From assembly GCF_031178445.1 (NCBI RefSeq), contig NZ_JAPSIY010000003.1, positions 1 through 64,000 on the forward strand: DNA of 64,000 bases, given 5' to 3'. The stretch's first letter is position 1; each line of letters opens with the position of its first letter. The stretch comes from Microbacterium sp. (GTDB taxonomy: Bacteria; Actinomycetota; Actinomycetes; Actinomycetales; Microbacteriaceae). The notes below the pieces were generated by a model. The model was given only the letters and a program-made list of their open reading frames with translations. It was not told the DNA's origin and did no database searches. The translations under genes and the position numbers were made by a program. Positions 40,904 through 49,092 of this stretch are shown here, one piece after another.

Positions 40904-42775
40904 ATGGCCATCGCTGAGACGTACACCCCGCACGTTCCCTCCGTCGCCCCCGCACGGAGGTTCGGTGCTGTTCCGGCGTATGACACGACGGCGATGGCGG
41001 AGCTGCGCGCGTGGGTGGACGCGATCGCGGCGCTGACGAAGCCCGAGCACGTGCACTGGGTCGATGGATCGCGCGCCGAGAACGATGCACTGCTTCACGG
41101 TCTGGTCGATGAGGGCAAGCTGATCAAGCTCAACCCCGAGTGGCGCCCCGGCTCCTACCTCGCACGCTCCCACCCCAGCGACGTGGCGCGCACCGAGGGG
41201 CGCACGTTCATCGCCTCCGAGAAGGAGGAGGACGCCGGACCGACCAACAACTGGGCCGATCCGAACGAGATGCGCCAGAAGATGGACCGACTCCTCGAGG
41301 GCTCGATGCGCGGGCGCACCATGTACGTCGTTCCGTTCTCGATGGGACCGGTGGGCGGCAAGCTGTCGCACATCGGTGTACAGATCACCGACAGCGCGTA
41401 CGCCGTGGTCTCCATCGGCGTCATGACGCGGGTCGGGGACGCGGTCACCCGCCAGATCGCCGAAGGCGCGCCCTGGGTGAAGACCGTGCACACCGTCGGC
41501 GCTCCGCTCGAGCCGGGCCAGCAGGACGTGTCGTGGCCGTGCAACGACGAGAAGTACATCGTGCACTTCCCCGAGACGCGTGAGGTGTACTCGTACGGCT
41601 CCGGCTACGGGGGTAACGCGATCCTCGCCAAGAAGTGCTTCGCTCTGCGCATCGCCTCGGTGATCGCCCGCGATGAGGGCTGGCTCGCCGAGCACATGCT
41701 GCTGATCCGCGTCACCGACCCCGAGGGCAAGGCGTACCACGTCGCCGCGGCCTTCCCGTCGGCGTGCGGCAAGACCAACCTCGCCATGCTGCGTCCCACC
41801 ATCCCGGGTTGGAAGGTGGAGACGCTCGGCGACGACATCGTGTGGATCCGCCCCGGTGAGGACGGGCGCATGTACGCGATGAACCCCGAGGCTGGGTTCT
41901 TCGGCGTCGCCCCTGGCACCGGCGAATCGACCAACGTCACCGCCGTAGAAACGCTCTGGGGCAACACCATCTTCACGAACGTCGCGCTGCGCCCCGACGG
42001 CGATGTCTGGTGGGAAGGGCTCACCGATACCCCGCCGGCCGATCTCATCGACTGGGAGGGGAATCCCTGGACCCCCGACTCGGGGCGCCCTGCCGCTCAT
42101 CCGAACTCGCGTTTCACCGTCTCGGCGGCGCAGTGCCCGCAGATCTCCGATGACTGGGAGGACCCGGAGGGCGTGCCGCTCGACGTCATCCTCTTCGGTG
42201 GACGCCGGGCGAGCAATGTGCCGCTTGTCGTGGAGGCGACGGACTGGACTCACGGCGTGTTCCTCGGCTCCACGATCTCGTCCGAGCGCACCGCTGCGGC
42301 CGAAGGCAAAGTCGGCGAGCTGCGGCGCGACCCGTTCGCGATGCTGCCGTTCTGCGGCTACAACATGGCCGACTACTTCGGGCACTGGCTGAAGGTGGGG
42401 CGCACCCTGCGCTTCGACCGGGCACCGCGTATCTTCCAGGTGAACTGGTTCCGGCGCGGCGCGGACGGCCGATTCCTCTGGCCCGGCTTCGGCGACAACG
42501 CCCGCGTGATCGACTGGATCATCCGCCGCATTTCGGGAGAGGTGCCCGCTGTGGACTCGCCGATCGGGCGCCTGCCGCGCCGTGAGGACCTGAACCTGGC
42601 CGGCCTCGACATCGACGAGGCCGACCTGGACGAGCTCTTCTCGATCGACGTGGACGCGTGGCTCGCGGAGGCAGACTCGACCGAGGAGTTCTACGGCGTC
42701 TTCGGCGACAGGCTCCCGGCGGCGCTGCGCAGTGAGCTCGAGGCGCTGCGCTACCGTCTCACCGCCGCGCGCTGA
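40904..42775 (+). CDS. pckG: Phosphoenolpyruvate carboxykinase (GTP)
   Basis: 623 aa, the normal length for the GTP-dependent enzyme. It converts oxaloacetate plus GTP to phosphoenolpyruvate and CO2 in gluconeogenesis. Active-site blocks: the nucleotide-binding P-loop [13 protein letters not shown] with its reactive Cys, GDDIVWIRP, and [14 protein letters not shown]. The start at 40904 is preceded by AAGGAG. It is followed by a strong terminator. Regulation by the divergent RamB-like protein is inferred from position. Confidence 0.97.
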   Translation: MAIAETYTPHVPSVAPARRFGAVPAYDTTAMAELRAWVDAIAALTKPEHVHWVDGSRAENDALLHGLVDEGKLIKLNPEWRPGSYLARSHPSDVARTEGRTFIASEKEEDAGPTNNWADPNEMRQKMDRLLEGSMRGRTMYVVPFSMGPVGGKLSHIGVQITDSAYAVVSIGVMTRVGDAVTRQIAEGAPWVKTVHTVGAPLEPGQQDVSWPCNDEKYIVHFPETREVYSYGSGYGGNAILAKKCFALRIASVIARDEGWLAEHMLLIRVTDPEGKAYHVAAAFPSACGKTNLAMLRPTIPGWKVETLGDDIVWIRPGEDGRMYAMNPEAGFFGVAPGTGESTNVTAVETLWGNTIFTNVALRPDGDVWWEGLTDTPPADLIDWEGNPWTPDSGRPAAHPNSRFTVSAAQCPQISDDWEDPEGVPLDVILFGGRRASNVPLVVEATDWTHGVFLGSTISSERTAAAEGKVGELRRDPFAMLPFCGYNMADYFGHWLKVGRTLRFDRAPRIFQVNWFRRGADGRFLWPGFGDNARVIDWIIRRISGEVPAVDSPIGRLPRREDLNLAGLDIDEADLDELFSIDVDAWLAEADSTEEFYGVFGDRLPAALRSELEALRYRLTAAR

Positions 42776-42785
42776 GGGGAAGACC

Positions 42786-42847
42786 CGCGACGGCGGGATG
42801 TCAGGGACGAACCCATGGCTGAGTGGTCCCGGCATCCCGCCGTCGCG
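42786..42847 (+). terminator. pckG: Rho-independent terminator of pckG
   Basis: A perfect 15-bp repeat, CGCGACGGCGGGATG and its complement, around a 32-nt loop that contains a further GGGAC/GTCCC stem, ended by TTTT. It starts 10 nt after the pckG stop and ends 20 bp before the convergent exporter gene's stop. Confidence 0.9.
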
Positions 42848-42867
42848 TTTTCGAAAGGTTGCGGCCG

Positions 42868-44748
42868 TCAGCTGACCAGCAGCTGATGCCTGGCCAGGTC
42901 GCGATACAGCGGGGTCGACTCCACGAGCTCCTCGTGCGTGCCCTGGCCGACGACGCGACCGTCCTGCAGCACGACGATGAGGTCGCTGTCCACGACGGTC
43001 GAGAGACGATGCGCGATCACCAGCAGGGTGCGATCGGATGCGGCCGCGTCGATCGCCTCGCGCATCCGCTGCTCGTTCACGCCGTCCAGCGACGACGTCG
43101 ACTCGTCGAGCAGCAGTACCGGCGCCCTGGTCAGTAGCGCCCTCGCGATTGCCAGGCGCTGACGCTCTCCGCCCGAGAGCATCACGCCGTCCTCGCCCAC
43201 CTGCGTCTGAAGCCCCAGTGGGCTGCGCTCGAGCACGTCGCCGAGATTCACCGTGCGCAGCACCCGCTCGCAGTCCTCGTCTGTGGCATCCGGTGACGCG
43301 AGGCGCAGGTTGTCGGCGAGGGTTCCGGCGAGGGTGGGTGCGTCCTGCTCGACGTACCCGAACCGGGATCGCAGCTCATCGCGAGGAAATGTGCGCACGT
43401 CGTGGCCGTCCACCCGGATGGAACCGCCGGTGGGGTCGTAGAACCGCTCGACGAGCGCGAGGATGGTGCTCTTGCCGGCGCCGCTCGGCCCGACGAGAGC
43501 CACGCGGGAGCCGCGCGGCACGGCGAACGAGACACCCCTGAGAACCTCGGGATCCTGGTCCTCCGTCTTCTCGGCCCGCCGCTCGAGGTGGGCGTCGACC
43601 AGCAGATTCTGCGCCTCCTTGGCCGCCGCGGCACGCGCGGCGGTGACGTTCTCGGGGTAGCGGAAGCGCACGTCCCGGAACTCGATCGCCGCGGACCCCG
43701 CGACCGGAACGGCTGTGGCCGCTGCATCTGCCTCATCGCGTTCGGCTTCGGCGGGCAGGTCGAGGACCTCCTGGATACGACCCAGAGCCCCGAGCGCCTG
43801 ATTCACGGACGTGATCGCCCCGAACGCCTCACCGAGCGGCATGACCAGCATGAACAGGAACATGATGAACGTCACGAGAGCCGCGATGCTCAGCGCTCCC
43901 GACGCCACCCTGAATCCACCGACGCCGAGAACGACCAGCAGTGAGAGCTGCAGCGCGATCCCGGCCACGGGCACCACCGTCGACGAGATCTTGGCGATGC
44001 GCACTCCCAGCCCATACGCCTCCGATGCGAGCTCGGTGACGGCGTGCGTCTCACGCTCCGTGGCGCCCGAGGCGCGCACGGTGCGGATCGATGACACGGC
44101 GCGTTCGACGCCTGAGGCCAGTTCGCCCACCTTGTGCTGCTGAGCCGCGGAGGCGCTGCGGATCCGCGTGCTGAGTAGCACGACGACGACCACGGAGGTG
44201 CCGATGACGATGACGATGAGGACGAGCAGCAGGGGGTCGATGATCAGCATCGCGACGAGCGCGCCGATGAAGAGGATCGAGCTGCCGACCGCATCCGCGA
44301 GGCCCTGGGTCAGGACCGCGTAGAGCAGCGTGGTGTCGGTGCCGACGCGCGAGACGAGGTCGCCGGTGCGGCGTGCGTCGAACTCGCTGATCGGCAGGCG
44401 CAGGATGCGGGCGATCAGCTTGCGCCGGCTGGAGTACACCACGGCCGTACCGGTGCGCTGCAGCAGATAATGCTGATAGCCGGAGATGACGGATGCCGCG
44501 ATCACGAAACCGATCAGCATCCACACGAGTGAGCCGAGGGCCTCGTCGCGCTGCACGCGATCGATGACCTGCCCGACGAGCAGAGGCTGCACGAGTGAGG
44601 CCGCTGCGCCGATGATGCTGAGCAGCGCGACGACCCAGAGCACCTTCTTGTGTTCGAAAAGGAATGGGAGGAGCTGGCGGAACGTGGCGCGCGGACCGTC
44701 CTGCGCTGCGCCGCGTCCGCGTCGGCGTGCTGTCGCCGTGCTGGACAT
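42868..44748 (-). CDS. ABC exporter, fused membrane and ATPase domains
   Basis: 626 aa half-transporter. Six transmembrane helices lie in residues about 30 to 320 and the ATPase from about 345, with Walker A GPSGAGKST, signature LSGGERQR and Walker B VLLLDEST. An about 40-residue Ala/Glu-rich insertion (ENVTAARAAAAKEAQ) interrupts the start of the nucleotide domain. It is related to MsbA/multidrug-type exporters and acts as a homodimer or heterodimer with another half. The start is 27 bp after the small HTH gene, suggesting an operon with it. Confidence 0.92.
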   Translation of the reverse strand: MSSTATARRRGRGAAQDGPRATFRQLLPFLFEHKKVLWVVALLSIIGAAASLVQPLLVGQVIDRVQRDEALGSLVWMLIGFVIAASVISGYQHYLLQRTGTAVVYSSRRKLIARILRLPISEFDARRTGDLVSRVGTDTTLLYAVLTQGLADAVGSSILFIGALVAMLIIDPLLLVLIVIVIGTSVVVVVLLSTRIRSASAAQQHKVGELASGVERAVSSIRTVRASGATERETHAVTELASEAYGLGVRIAKISSTVVPVAGIALQLSLLVVLGVGGFRVASGALSIAALVTFIMFLFMLVMPLGEAFGAITSVNQALGALGRIQEVLDLPAEAERDEADAAATAVPVAGSAAIEFRDVRFRYPENVTAARAAAAKEAQNLLVDAHLERRAEKTEDQDPEVLRGVSFAVPRGSRVALVGPSGAGKSTILALVERFYDPTGGSIRVDGHDVRTFPRDELRSRFGYVEQDAPTLAGTLADNLRLASPDATDEDCERVLRTVNLGDVLERSPLGLQTQVGEDGVMLSGGERQRLAIARALLTRAPVLLLDESTSSLDGVNEQRMREAIDAAASDRTLLVIAHRLSTVVDSDLIVVLQDGRVVGQGTHEELVESTPLYRDLARHQLLVS

Positions 44749-44775
44749 GAGGGACCTTCTTCGGTGGGAGCGTCT

Positions 44776-44982
44776 CTATTGTCTGCCGAACTTCTTATGC
44801 GCGGCCTGTTTGGTGACTCCCATCGCACTCGCGATCGCCTGCCACGAGAAGCCGGCGACACGAGCGCGACGAACCTGGGCTTCCTCGGCGCGGGCGATCT
44901 CGCGGCGGACGAGAGCGAGTCGGTGCAGTTCGGCGAGGGGTTCGCCCTCGGGTTCGGTGTCGATGGCTGTGCGAACGATCAT
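44776..44982 (-). CDS. Small helix-turn-helix protein
   Basis: 68 aa. The C-terminal AGFSWQAIASAMGVTKQAAHKKFG is a clear helix-turn-helix of the sigma-4/MerR-like type. The N-terminal half is helical and charged. There is no ligand domain. The ATG at 44982 is chosen; a TTG at 44991 is possible. A sigma-70-like promoter ends about 8 nt before the ATG, so the message may be leaderless. Transcribed ahead of the ABC exporter, it could be its regulator. Confidence 0.75.
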   Translation of the reverse strand: MIVRTAIDTEPEGEPLAELHRLALVRREIARAEEAQVRRARVAGFSWQAIASAMGVTKQAAHKKFGRQ

Positions 44983-44989
44983 GCTCGTC

Positions 44990-45019
44990 AATATAGGTTG
45001 ACAGCCGTGGGTGCGTCAA
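44990..45019 (-). promoter_or_regulatory. SigA-type promoter of the HTH/ABC exporter operon
   Basis: -35 TTGACG (45019-45014), 18-nt spacer, -10 TATATT (44995-44990). Transcription would begin at about 44983, that is at or one base before the ATG at 44982. Confidence 0.65.
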
Positions 45020-45021
45020 CC
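44996..45021. promoter_or_regulatory. GGTTGAC/GTCAACC dyad between divergent promoters
   Basis: Seven-base arms 12 nt apart, lying across the spacer and the -35 of the HTH operon promoter. It also contains a plus-strand TTGACA (44998-45003) followed by GGTATT 18 nt on, a promoter candidate for the LD-carboxypeptidase gene. It could be the binding site of the small HTH protein. Confidence 0.5.
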
Positions 45022-45055
45022 GGTATTGACGCGGGGTGTCCGGCAGGATGGAACG

Positions 45056-46087
45056 ATGCTGACACCTCCCAGACCGCGCCCCGGTGACCGCGTCGCGATT
45101 CTCTCGCCGGCATTCGCCGCCCCTGCCGTCTCCGAGGCGATCCACGAACAGGCGCTGAGGCGGCTGGTCGAGCTGACCGGCCTGATCCCGGTCGAGTTCC
45201 CCACCACTCGGCAGCTGGGTGCGAGCGCCGAGGCGCGCGCCGCCGACGTCAACGCGGCGTTCGCAGACCCGGGCATCCGCGCGATCCTCGCGACCATCGG
45301 CGGTGACGACCAGCTTCTCGTCACCCCGCATCTCGACCCCGCTCTCGTGCTCGCCGACCCGAAGCCGTTCGTGGGATACAGCGACAACACCAACATCCTC
45401 AACTGGCTGTGGCGTCACGGTGTCGCCGGTTATCACGGCGGTTCCACCCAGGTGCACCTCGGAGCGGGCCCCGCCGTCGACGACGTGCATCTGCGCTCGC
45501 TGCGCGCCGCGCTGCTCGACGGCGGTGAGATCGCGCTCACCGAGCCGGGCGAGGCGGAGGACTTCGGGCGGCGCTGGGAGAGCAGCGAGGCGCTCACCGC
45601 GTTCGGCGACCGCGAGCCCACCGAGCCGTGGACCTGGGCGGGTCCGGCGAACCGCGCCGCCGGGCGCACATGGGGCGGTTGTCTTGAGGTGCTCGTGCAG
45701 CTCGCGCTGGCCGACCGGCTGCCCTCGAATGAAGAGCTGGAGGGCGCGATCCTGCTGCTGGAGACGAGCGAACAGCTCACGCCGGCCGAGGCCGTCGCCG
45801 ACCATCTTCGGTCGTTGGGCGAGCGGGGGATGCTCGACGCCGTCGCCGGCGTCGTGGTCGCACGGCCCGTCGTTAGCACTTTCGATGTGATGCCTTCGCC
45901 GGCCGAGCGGGCCTCCCTGCGCGCCGCCCAGCGCGACGCGGTGATCGAACAGGTGCACCGGTACAACCCGGAGGCGGTCGTCTGCGTGGGAGTGCCGTTC
46001 GGACACACCCGTCCGCAGTGGATCGTGCCCTACGGCGGACAGATGTCGCTCGACGGCGCGAACCGCACGGTGACCGCCGCGTATTGA
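45056..46087 (+). CDS. ldcA: LD-carboxypeptidase (peptidase family S66)
   Basis: 343 aa cytoplasmic serine peptidase of the LdcA/MccF family. The nucleophile Ser109 is in FVGYSDNTNIL, the partner Glu is expected in TWGGCLEVL and the His in FGHTRPQ. LdcA removes the terminal D-Ala from murein tetrapeptides during recycling; MccF relatives hydrolyse microcin C-type acyl-nucleotides. The sequence does not decide between them. The start at 45056 has GGATGGA upstream. Confidence 0.87.
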   Translation: MLTPPRPRPGDRVAILSPAFAAPAVSEAIHEQALRRLVELTGLIPVEFPTTRQLGASAEARAADVNAAFADPGIRAILATIGGDDQLLVTPHLDPALVLADPKPFVGYSDNTNILNWLWRHGVAGYHGGSTQVHLGAGPAVDDVHLRSLRAALLDGGEIALTEPGEAEDFGRRWESSEALTAFGDREPTEPWTWAGPANRAAGRTWGGCLEVLVQLALADRLPSNEELEGAILLLETSEQLTPAEAVADHLRSLGERGMLDAVAGVVVARPVVSTFDVMPSPAERASLRAAQRDAVIEQVHRYNPEAVVCVGVPFGHTRPQWIVPYGGQMSLDGANRTVTAAY

Positions 46088-46097
46088 CATGCGGAGA

Positions 46098-46136
46098 ACG
46101 ACGATTCCCCGCAGGAGCCCTGCGGGGAATCGTCGT
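46098..46136. terminator. Bidirectional terminator between LD-carboxypeptidase and the TM_helix protein gene
   Basis: A perfect 18-bp stem, ACGACGATTCCCCGCAGG with its complement, around a 3-base AGC loop, placed between two converging genes. The stem is GC-rich in the loop-proximal half. No U tract of note on either strand. Confidence 0.85.
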
Positions 46137-46146
46137 CATCGGGGCC

Positions 46147-47016
46147 TCAGTACTGGGGCGGTGCCGGGGGTGCGCTCGGCGGTGCCGGGGGAGCCGTCGG
46201 GGGAGTGGTCGGCGGCGTCGTCGGGGGTGTGGGCGGCGTGTGCGGCGCGTCCGGAGCCGGCGGCGGCGTCACAGGCGGCTGCGTCGAGGCGGCCGGTCCT
46301 GACGCGGGAGCGGATGCCGCCGTCGCCGAGGTCGGTGCCGATGCGGCCGCGGCCGTCGGCCTGCTGAGCTCCGACTCCATGGATCCGAGCCACTTCTCCC
46401 AGCGCGAGCGCATGGGCTCGATGAGCCCGCCGCCGATGCCGACGATGGCGATGCCGACGAGGGCCGCGAGGACCGCGATGAGAATGGGCATGGTCACCGT
46501 GACGGCGACGCCGATCTGATTCAGCGCGGCGATCACACCCATCGCGATGATCGAGATCGTCACGATGCGGGTGAGCAGGCTGCCGAAACGGAACTTCGAC
46601 AGCGCCGGTCGCATGATGTCGCCCACGAAGTTGGCGATGGCGGCGACGACGATCACGATGACGATCGCGACCAGGACCCGGGGCAGCCAGCCGATGATCT
46701 CCTCGACGATGCCGGAGACCGGGTTGCTCGGACCGAATGCGCCCAGTGCGAGCAGCAGTGCGATCAGCAGGATGAAGTAGTACACCAGCTTGACCACGAG
46801 CGTGAGCGGGTCGATGCCGGTGGGGGCGAGCAGTCGGGATATGCCTGCTCTGTCGAGAAGCCTGTGGAAGCCGAGCTTCTTGAACAGGAATTCGAGACCC
46901 TTCGCGATGCTCTTCGCGATCAGCCATCCGATCAGCAGGATGATGAGGAAGACGATCAGCTGAAGGACGAAGTTGCCGATACCCGCGAGCACGGCGCCCA
47001 ATCCGAACCATTCCAT
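46147..47016 (-). CDS. Membrane protein with conserved TM helices and Pro/Thr-rich tail
   Basis: 289 aa. Four to five transmembrane helices (FVLQLIVFLIILLIGWLIA, LVYYFILLIALLLALGAF, VLVAIVIVIVVAAIANFVG, ILIAVLAALVGIAIVGIGGG) of the CmpX/TM_helix type found in small-channel-like proteins, without a full MscS beta domain. The last about 65 residues are a low-complexity Ala/Ser then Pro/Thr stretch (PPTPPTTPPTTPPTA). The start at 47016 has GGGGAGGT upstream. Channel function is not shown by the sequence. Confidence 0.8.
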   Translation of the reverse strand: MEWFGLGAVLAGIGNFVLQLIVFLIILLIGWLIAKSIAKGLEFLFKKLGFHRLLDRAGISRLLAPTGIDPLTLVVKLVYYFILLIALLLALGAFGPSNPVSGIVEEIIGWLPRVLVAIVIVIVVAAIANFVGDIMRPALSKFRFGSLLTRIVTISIIAMGVIAALNQIGVAVTVTMPILIAVLAALVGIAIVGIGGGLIEPMRSRWEKWLGSMESELSRPTAAAASAPTSATAASAPASGPAASTQPPVTPPPAPDAPHTPPTPPTTPPTTPPTAPPAPPSAPPAPPQY

Positions 47017-47137
47017 GGTGTTACCTCCCCTGTCGTATGCGTCGAGGGCTGTCCCCGACCGAGGGTGCCCCTCCGGTCTAGCCGGGGTCGTCGGACTTCG
47101 ACAACCGCTTGACGAGCGGGGCGCGGGCGGGTAGGTA

Positions 47138-48370
47138 TCAGCGTGCGGCGAGCCGTACGCGGCCGCGGAGTTCGTGCACAGTGGAGACGCCGGTCAGCTG
47201 CATGGTGCGTACCGCCTCCGCGCGCATGATCTGCAGCATCCTGTCCACGCCGCGTTCCCCGCCCGCCATCAGCCCGTACAGGTACGCGCGCCCCACCATG
47301 CACGCGTCAGCGCCGAGGCCGACCGCGGCCAGCACATCCGCGCCCGACAGTATTCCGGTGTCGAGGAAGATCTCGGCGTCGTCGCCGACGGCGGCGGCGA
47401 CCTCGGGCAGCAGCCGCAGGGGAGTGGGCGCCCTGTCGAGCTGACGACCGCCGTGGTTCGAGACCACCAGTGCGTCGGCGCCGGCATCCACCACTCGCTT
47501 CGCGTCGGCGACCGACTGGATGCCCTTGACGACGAGCTCGCCCTCCCATTGCTCCCGCAGCCAGGCGAGATCCTCGATCCGCAGGCTGGGGTCGAACATC
47601 TTCGCTACCAGCTCCGCGACGGTGCCGTCGAAGGAGCGCAGGCTCGCGAACTCGATCGGGGCCGTCGTGAGTACGTTGAACCACCACGCCGGGTGCCACG
47701 CCATGTCCCAGATGGTCTTCGCGTTCAGCGTCGGCGGGATGGTCAGCCCGTTGCGGGCGTCGCGCAGGCGGTTGCCCGCAACCGGGGTGTCGACGGTGAG
47801 CACCAGCGTGCTGTAGCCGGCGCGGCGCGCGTCGTCGATCATCTTCCTGGTGCCGTCGCGATCCTTCCAGAGATAGAGCTGGAACCAGTTGTCGCCGGCT
47901 GGCACCGCCGTCACGAGCTCGCCGGGCGAGGTCGTGCCCAACGTCGAGAGCGTGTACGGCACGCCGGCCCTGGCCGCGGCGCCGGCGACGGCGATCTCGC
48001 CCTCATGGTGCATCATCCGGGTGAAGCCCGTCGGCGCCATGATCAGCGGCATGGACGCCGGCCTGCCGAGGATCGTGGCCGAGGTGTCGACCGTGGCGAC
48101 GTCGTGCAGCACGCGCGGCTCGAACTCGACCTCGGCGAAGGCGCGGCGTGCGCGCGCGATTCCGTGCTCGTCCTCGGCCGCGCCGTGCACGTAGTCGAAC
48201 ACCGAGCGCGGCGTGTTGCGCCGGGCGATGCGGGCGAGGTCCTTCACCGACAGCGCCTTCGCGAGCCGGCGATCGGTCGCGTTCCACACCGGTCGGCGGA
48301 ACCCGAGCAGCGGAGCGACCGCACCCCAGGTCGGCACTCGTCGTTCGACGCGCCGCCGTCCGCTGGTCAT
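47138..48370 (-). CDS. Alpha-hydroxy acid oxidase/dehydrogenase (LldD-like, FMN)
   Basis: 410 aa FMN beta/alpha barrel. Catalytic His/Arg are in VVSNHGGRQLDRAPTPL, and the phosphate-binding end is DTGILSGADVLAAVGLGADACMVGRAYLYGL. It oxidises (S)-2-hydroxy acids such as lactate, glycolate or mandelate to 2-oxoacids. It starts inside the livF stop (ATGA), so it is translated with the amino acid importer genes, an unusual pairing. L-lactate dehydrogenase (quinone) is the likeliest of the family, but the substrate is not determined. Confidence 0.9.
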   Translation of the reverse strand: MTSGRRRVERRVPTWGAVAPLLGFRRPVWNATDRRLAKALSVKDLARIARRNTPRSVFDYVHGAAEDEHGIARARRAFAEVEFEPRVLHDVATVDTSATILGRPASMPLIMAPTGFTRMMHHEGEIAVAGAAARAGVPYTLSTLGTTSPGELVTAVPAGDNWFQLYLWKDRDGTRKMIDDARRAGYSTLVLTVDTPVAGNRLRDARNGLTIPPTLNAKTIWDMAWHPAWWFNVLTTAPIEFASLRSFDGTVAELVAKMFDPSLRIEDLAWLREQWEGELVVKGIQSVADAKRVVDAGADALVVSNHGGRQLDRAPTPLRLLPEVAAAVGDDAEIFLDTGILSGADVLAAVGLGADACMVGRAYLYGLMAGGERGVDRMLQIMRAEAVRTMQLTGVSTVHELRGRVRLAAR

Positions 48371-49092
48371 CCCTTCGCCCGGCCGGTGCCGAGGTAGGCC
48401 TGGATGATGTCGTCGTCGGCGAGCAGATCCTCGGACGCCCCCGACCGGACGATCCCGCCGTTCTGCAGGATGTGGCCCTCACTGGCCGCCTGGAGGGCGC
48501 GTCTGGCGTTCTGCTCGACCAGCAGCACCGTCGTGCCGCCGGCCAGCACCTCGTCGATGACGCCGAAGACCTCGTTGACGATCTTCGGGGCGAGCCCCAT
48601 GGACGGCTCATCCATCAGCATCAGCTTCGGCCGAGCGAGCATCGCCCTGCCGATCGCGAGCATCTGCTGCTCGCCGCCCGACAGCGACCCCGCGGGTAGT
48701 CTGCGACGCTCGCCGAGCACGGGGAACCGCTGATACATCTCATCGATCGCGGCCGCCGCCTTGGCACCATGGAAGCGCGCGCCCATCTGCAGGTTCTCGG
48801 CGATCGTCATCGTCGCGAGGATCTGCCTGCCCTCGGGCACCTGCACGAGCCCACGCGGCACCAAGCGGTGCGACTTGGCCTTCGTGATGTCGGCGCCCTC
48901 GAAGGTGATCGTGCCGCCGGTGGGCCGCACGACGCCGGAGATCGCGTTGATGATCGACGACTTGCCTGCACCGTTCGCACCCACGAGCGTCACCAGGGTT
49001 CCGGCGGCGACGTCGAAGGACACCCCGCGTACGGCCTCGACGCGGCCGTACGACACAGTGAGATCCTTCACGCTCAGCAGCGGCTCAGCCAC
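48367..49092 (-). CDS. livF: Branched-chain-type amino acid importer ATPase (LivF)
   Basis: 241 aa ATPase. Walker A GANGAGKSS, LivF-type QVPEGRQILATMTIAENL, signature LSGGEQQ and Walker B LMLMDEP. The start is GTG 49092 with AAGGAGGAGC upstream; it overlaps the previous gene's stop by 8 nt. It works together with the LivG half of the upstream fusion. Confidence 0.93.
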   Translation of the reverse strand: MAEPLLSVKDLTVSYGRVEAVRGVSFDVAAGTLVTLVGANGAGKSSIINAISGVVRPTGGTITFEGADITKAKSHRLVPRGLVQVPEGRQILATMTIAENLQMGARFHGAKAAAAIDEMYQRFPVLGERRRLPAGSLSGGEQQMLAIGRAMLARPKLMLMDEPSMGLAPKIVNEVFGVIDEVLAGGTTVLLVEQNARRALQAASEGHILQNGGIVRSGASEDLLADDDIIQAYLGTGRAKG

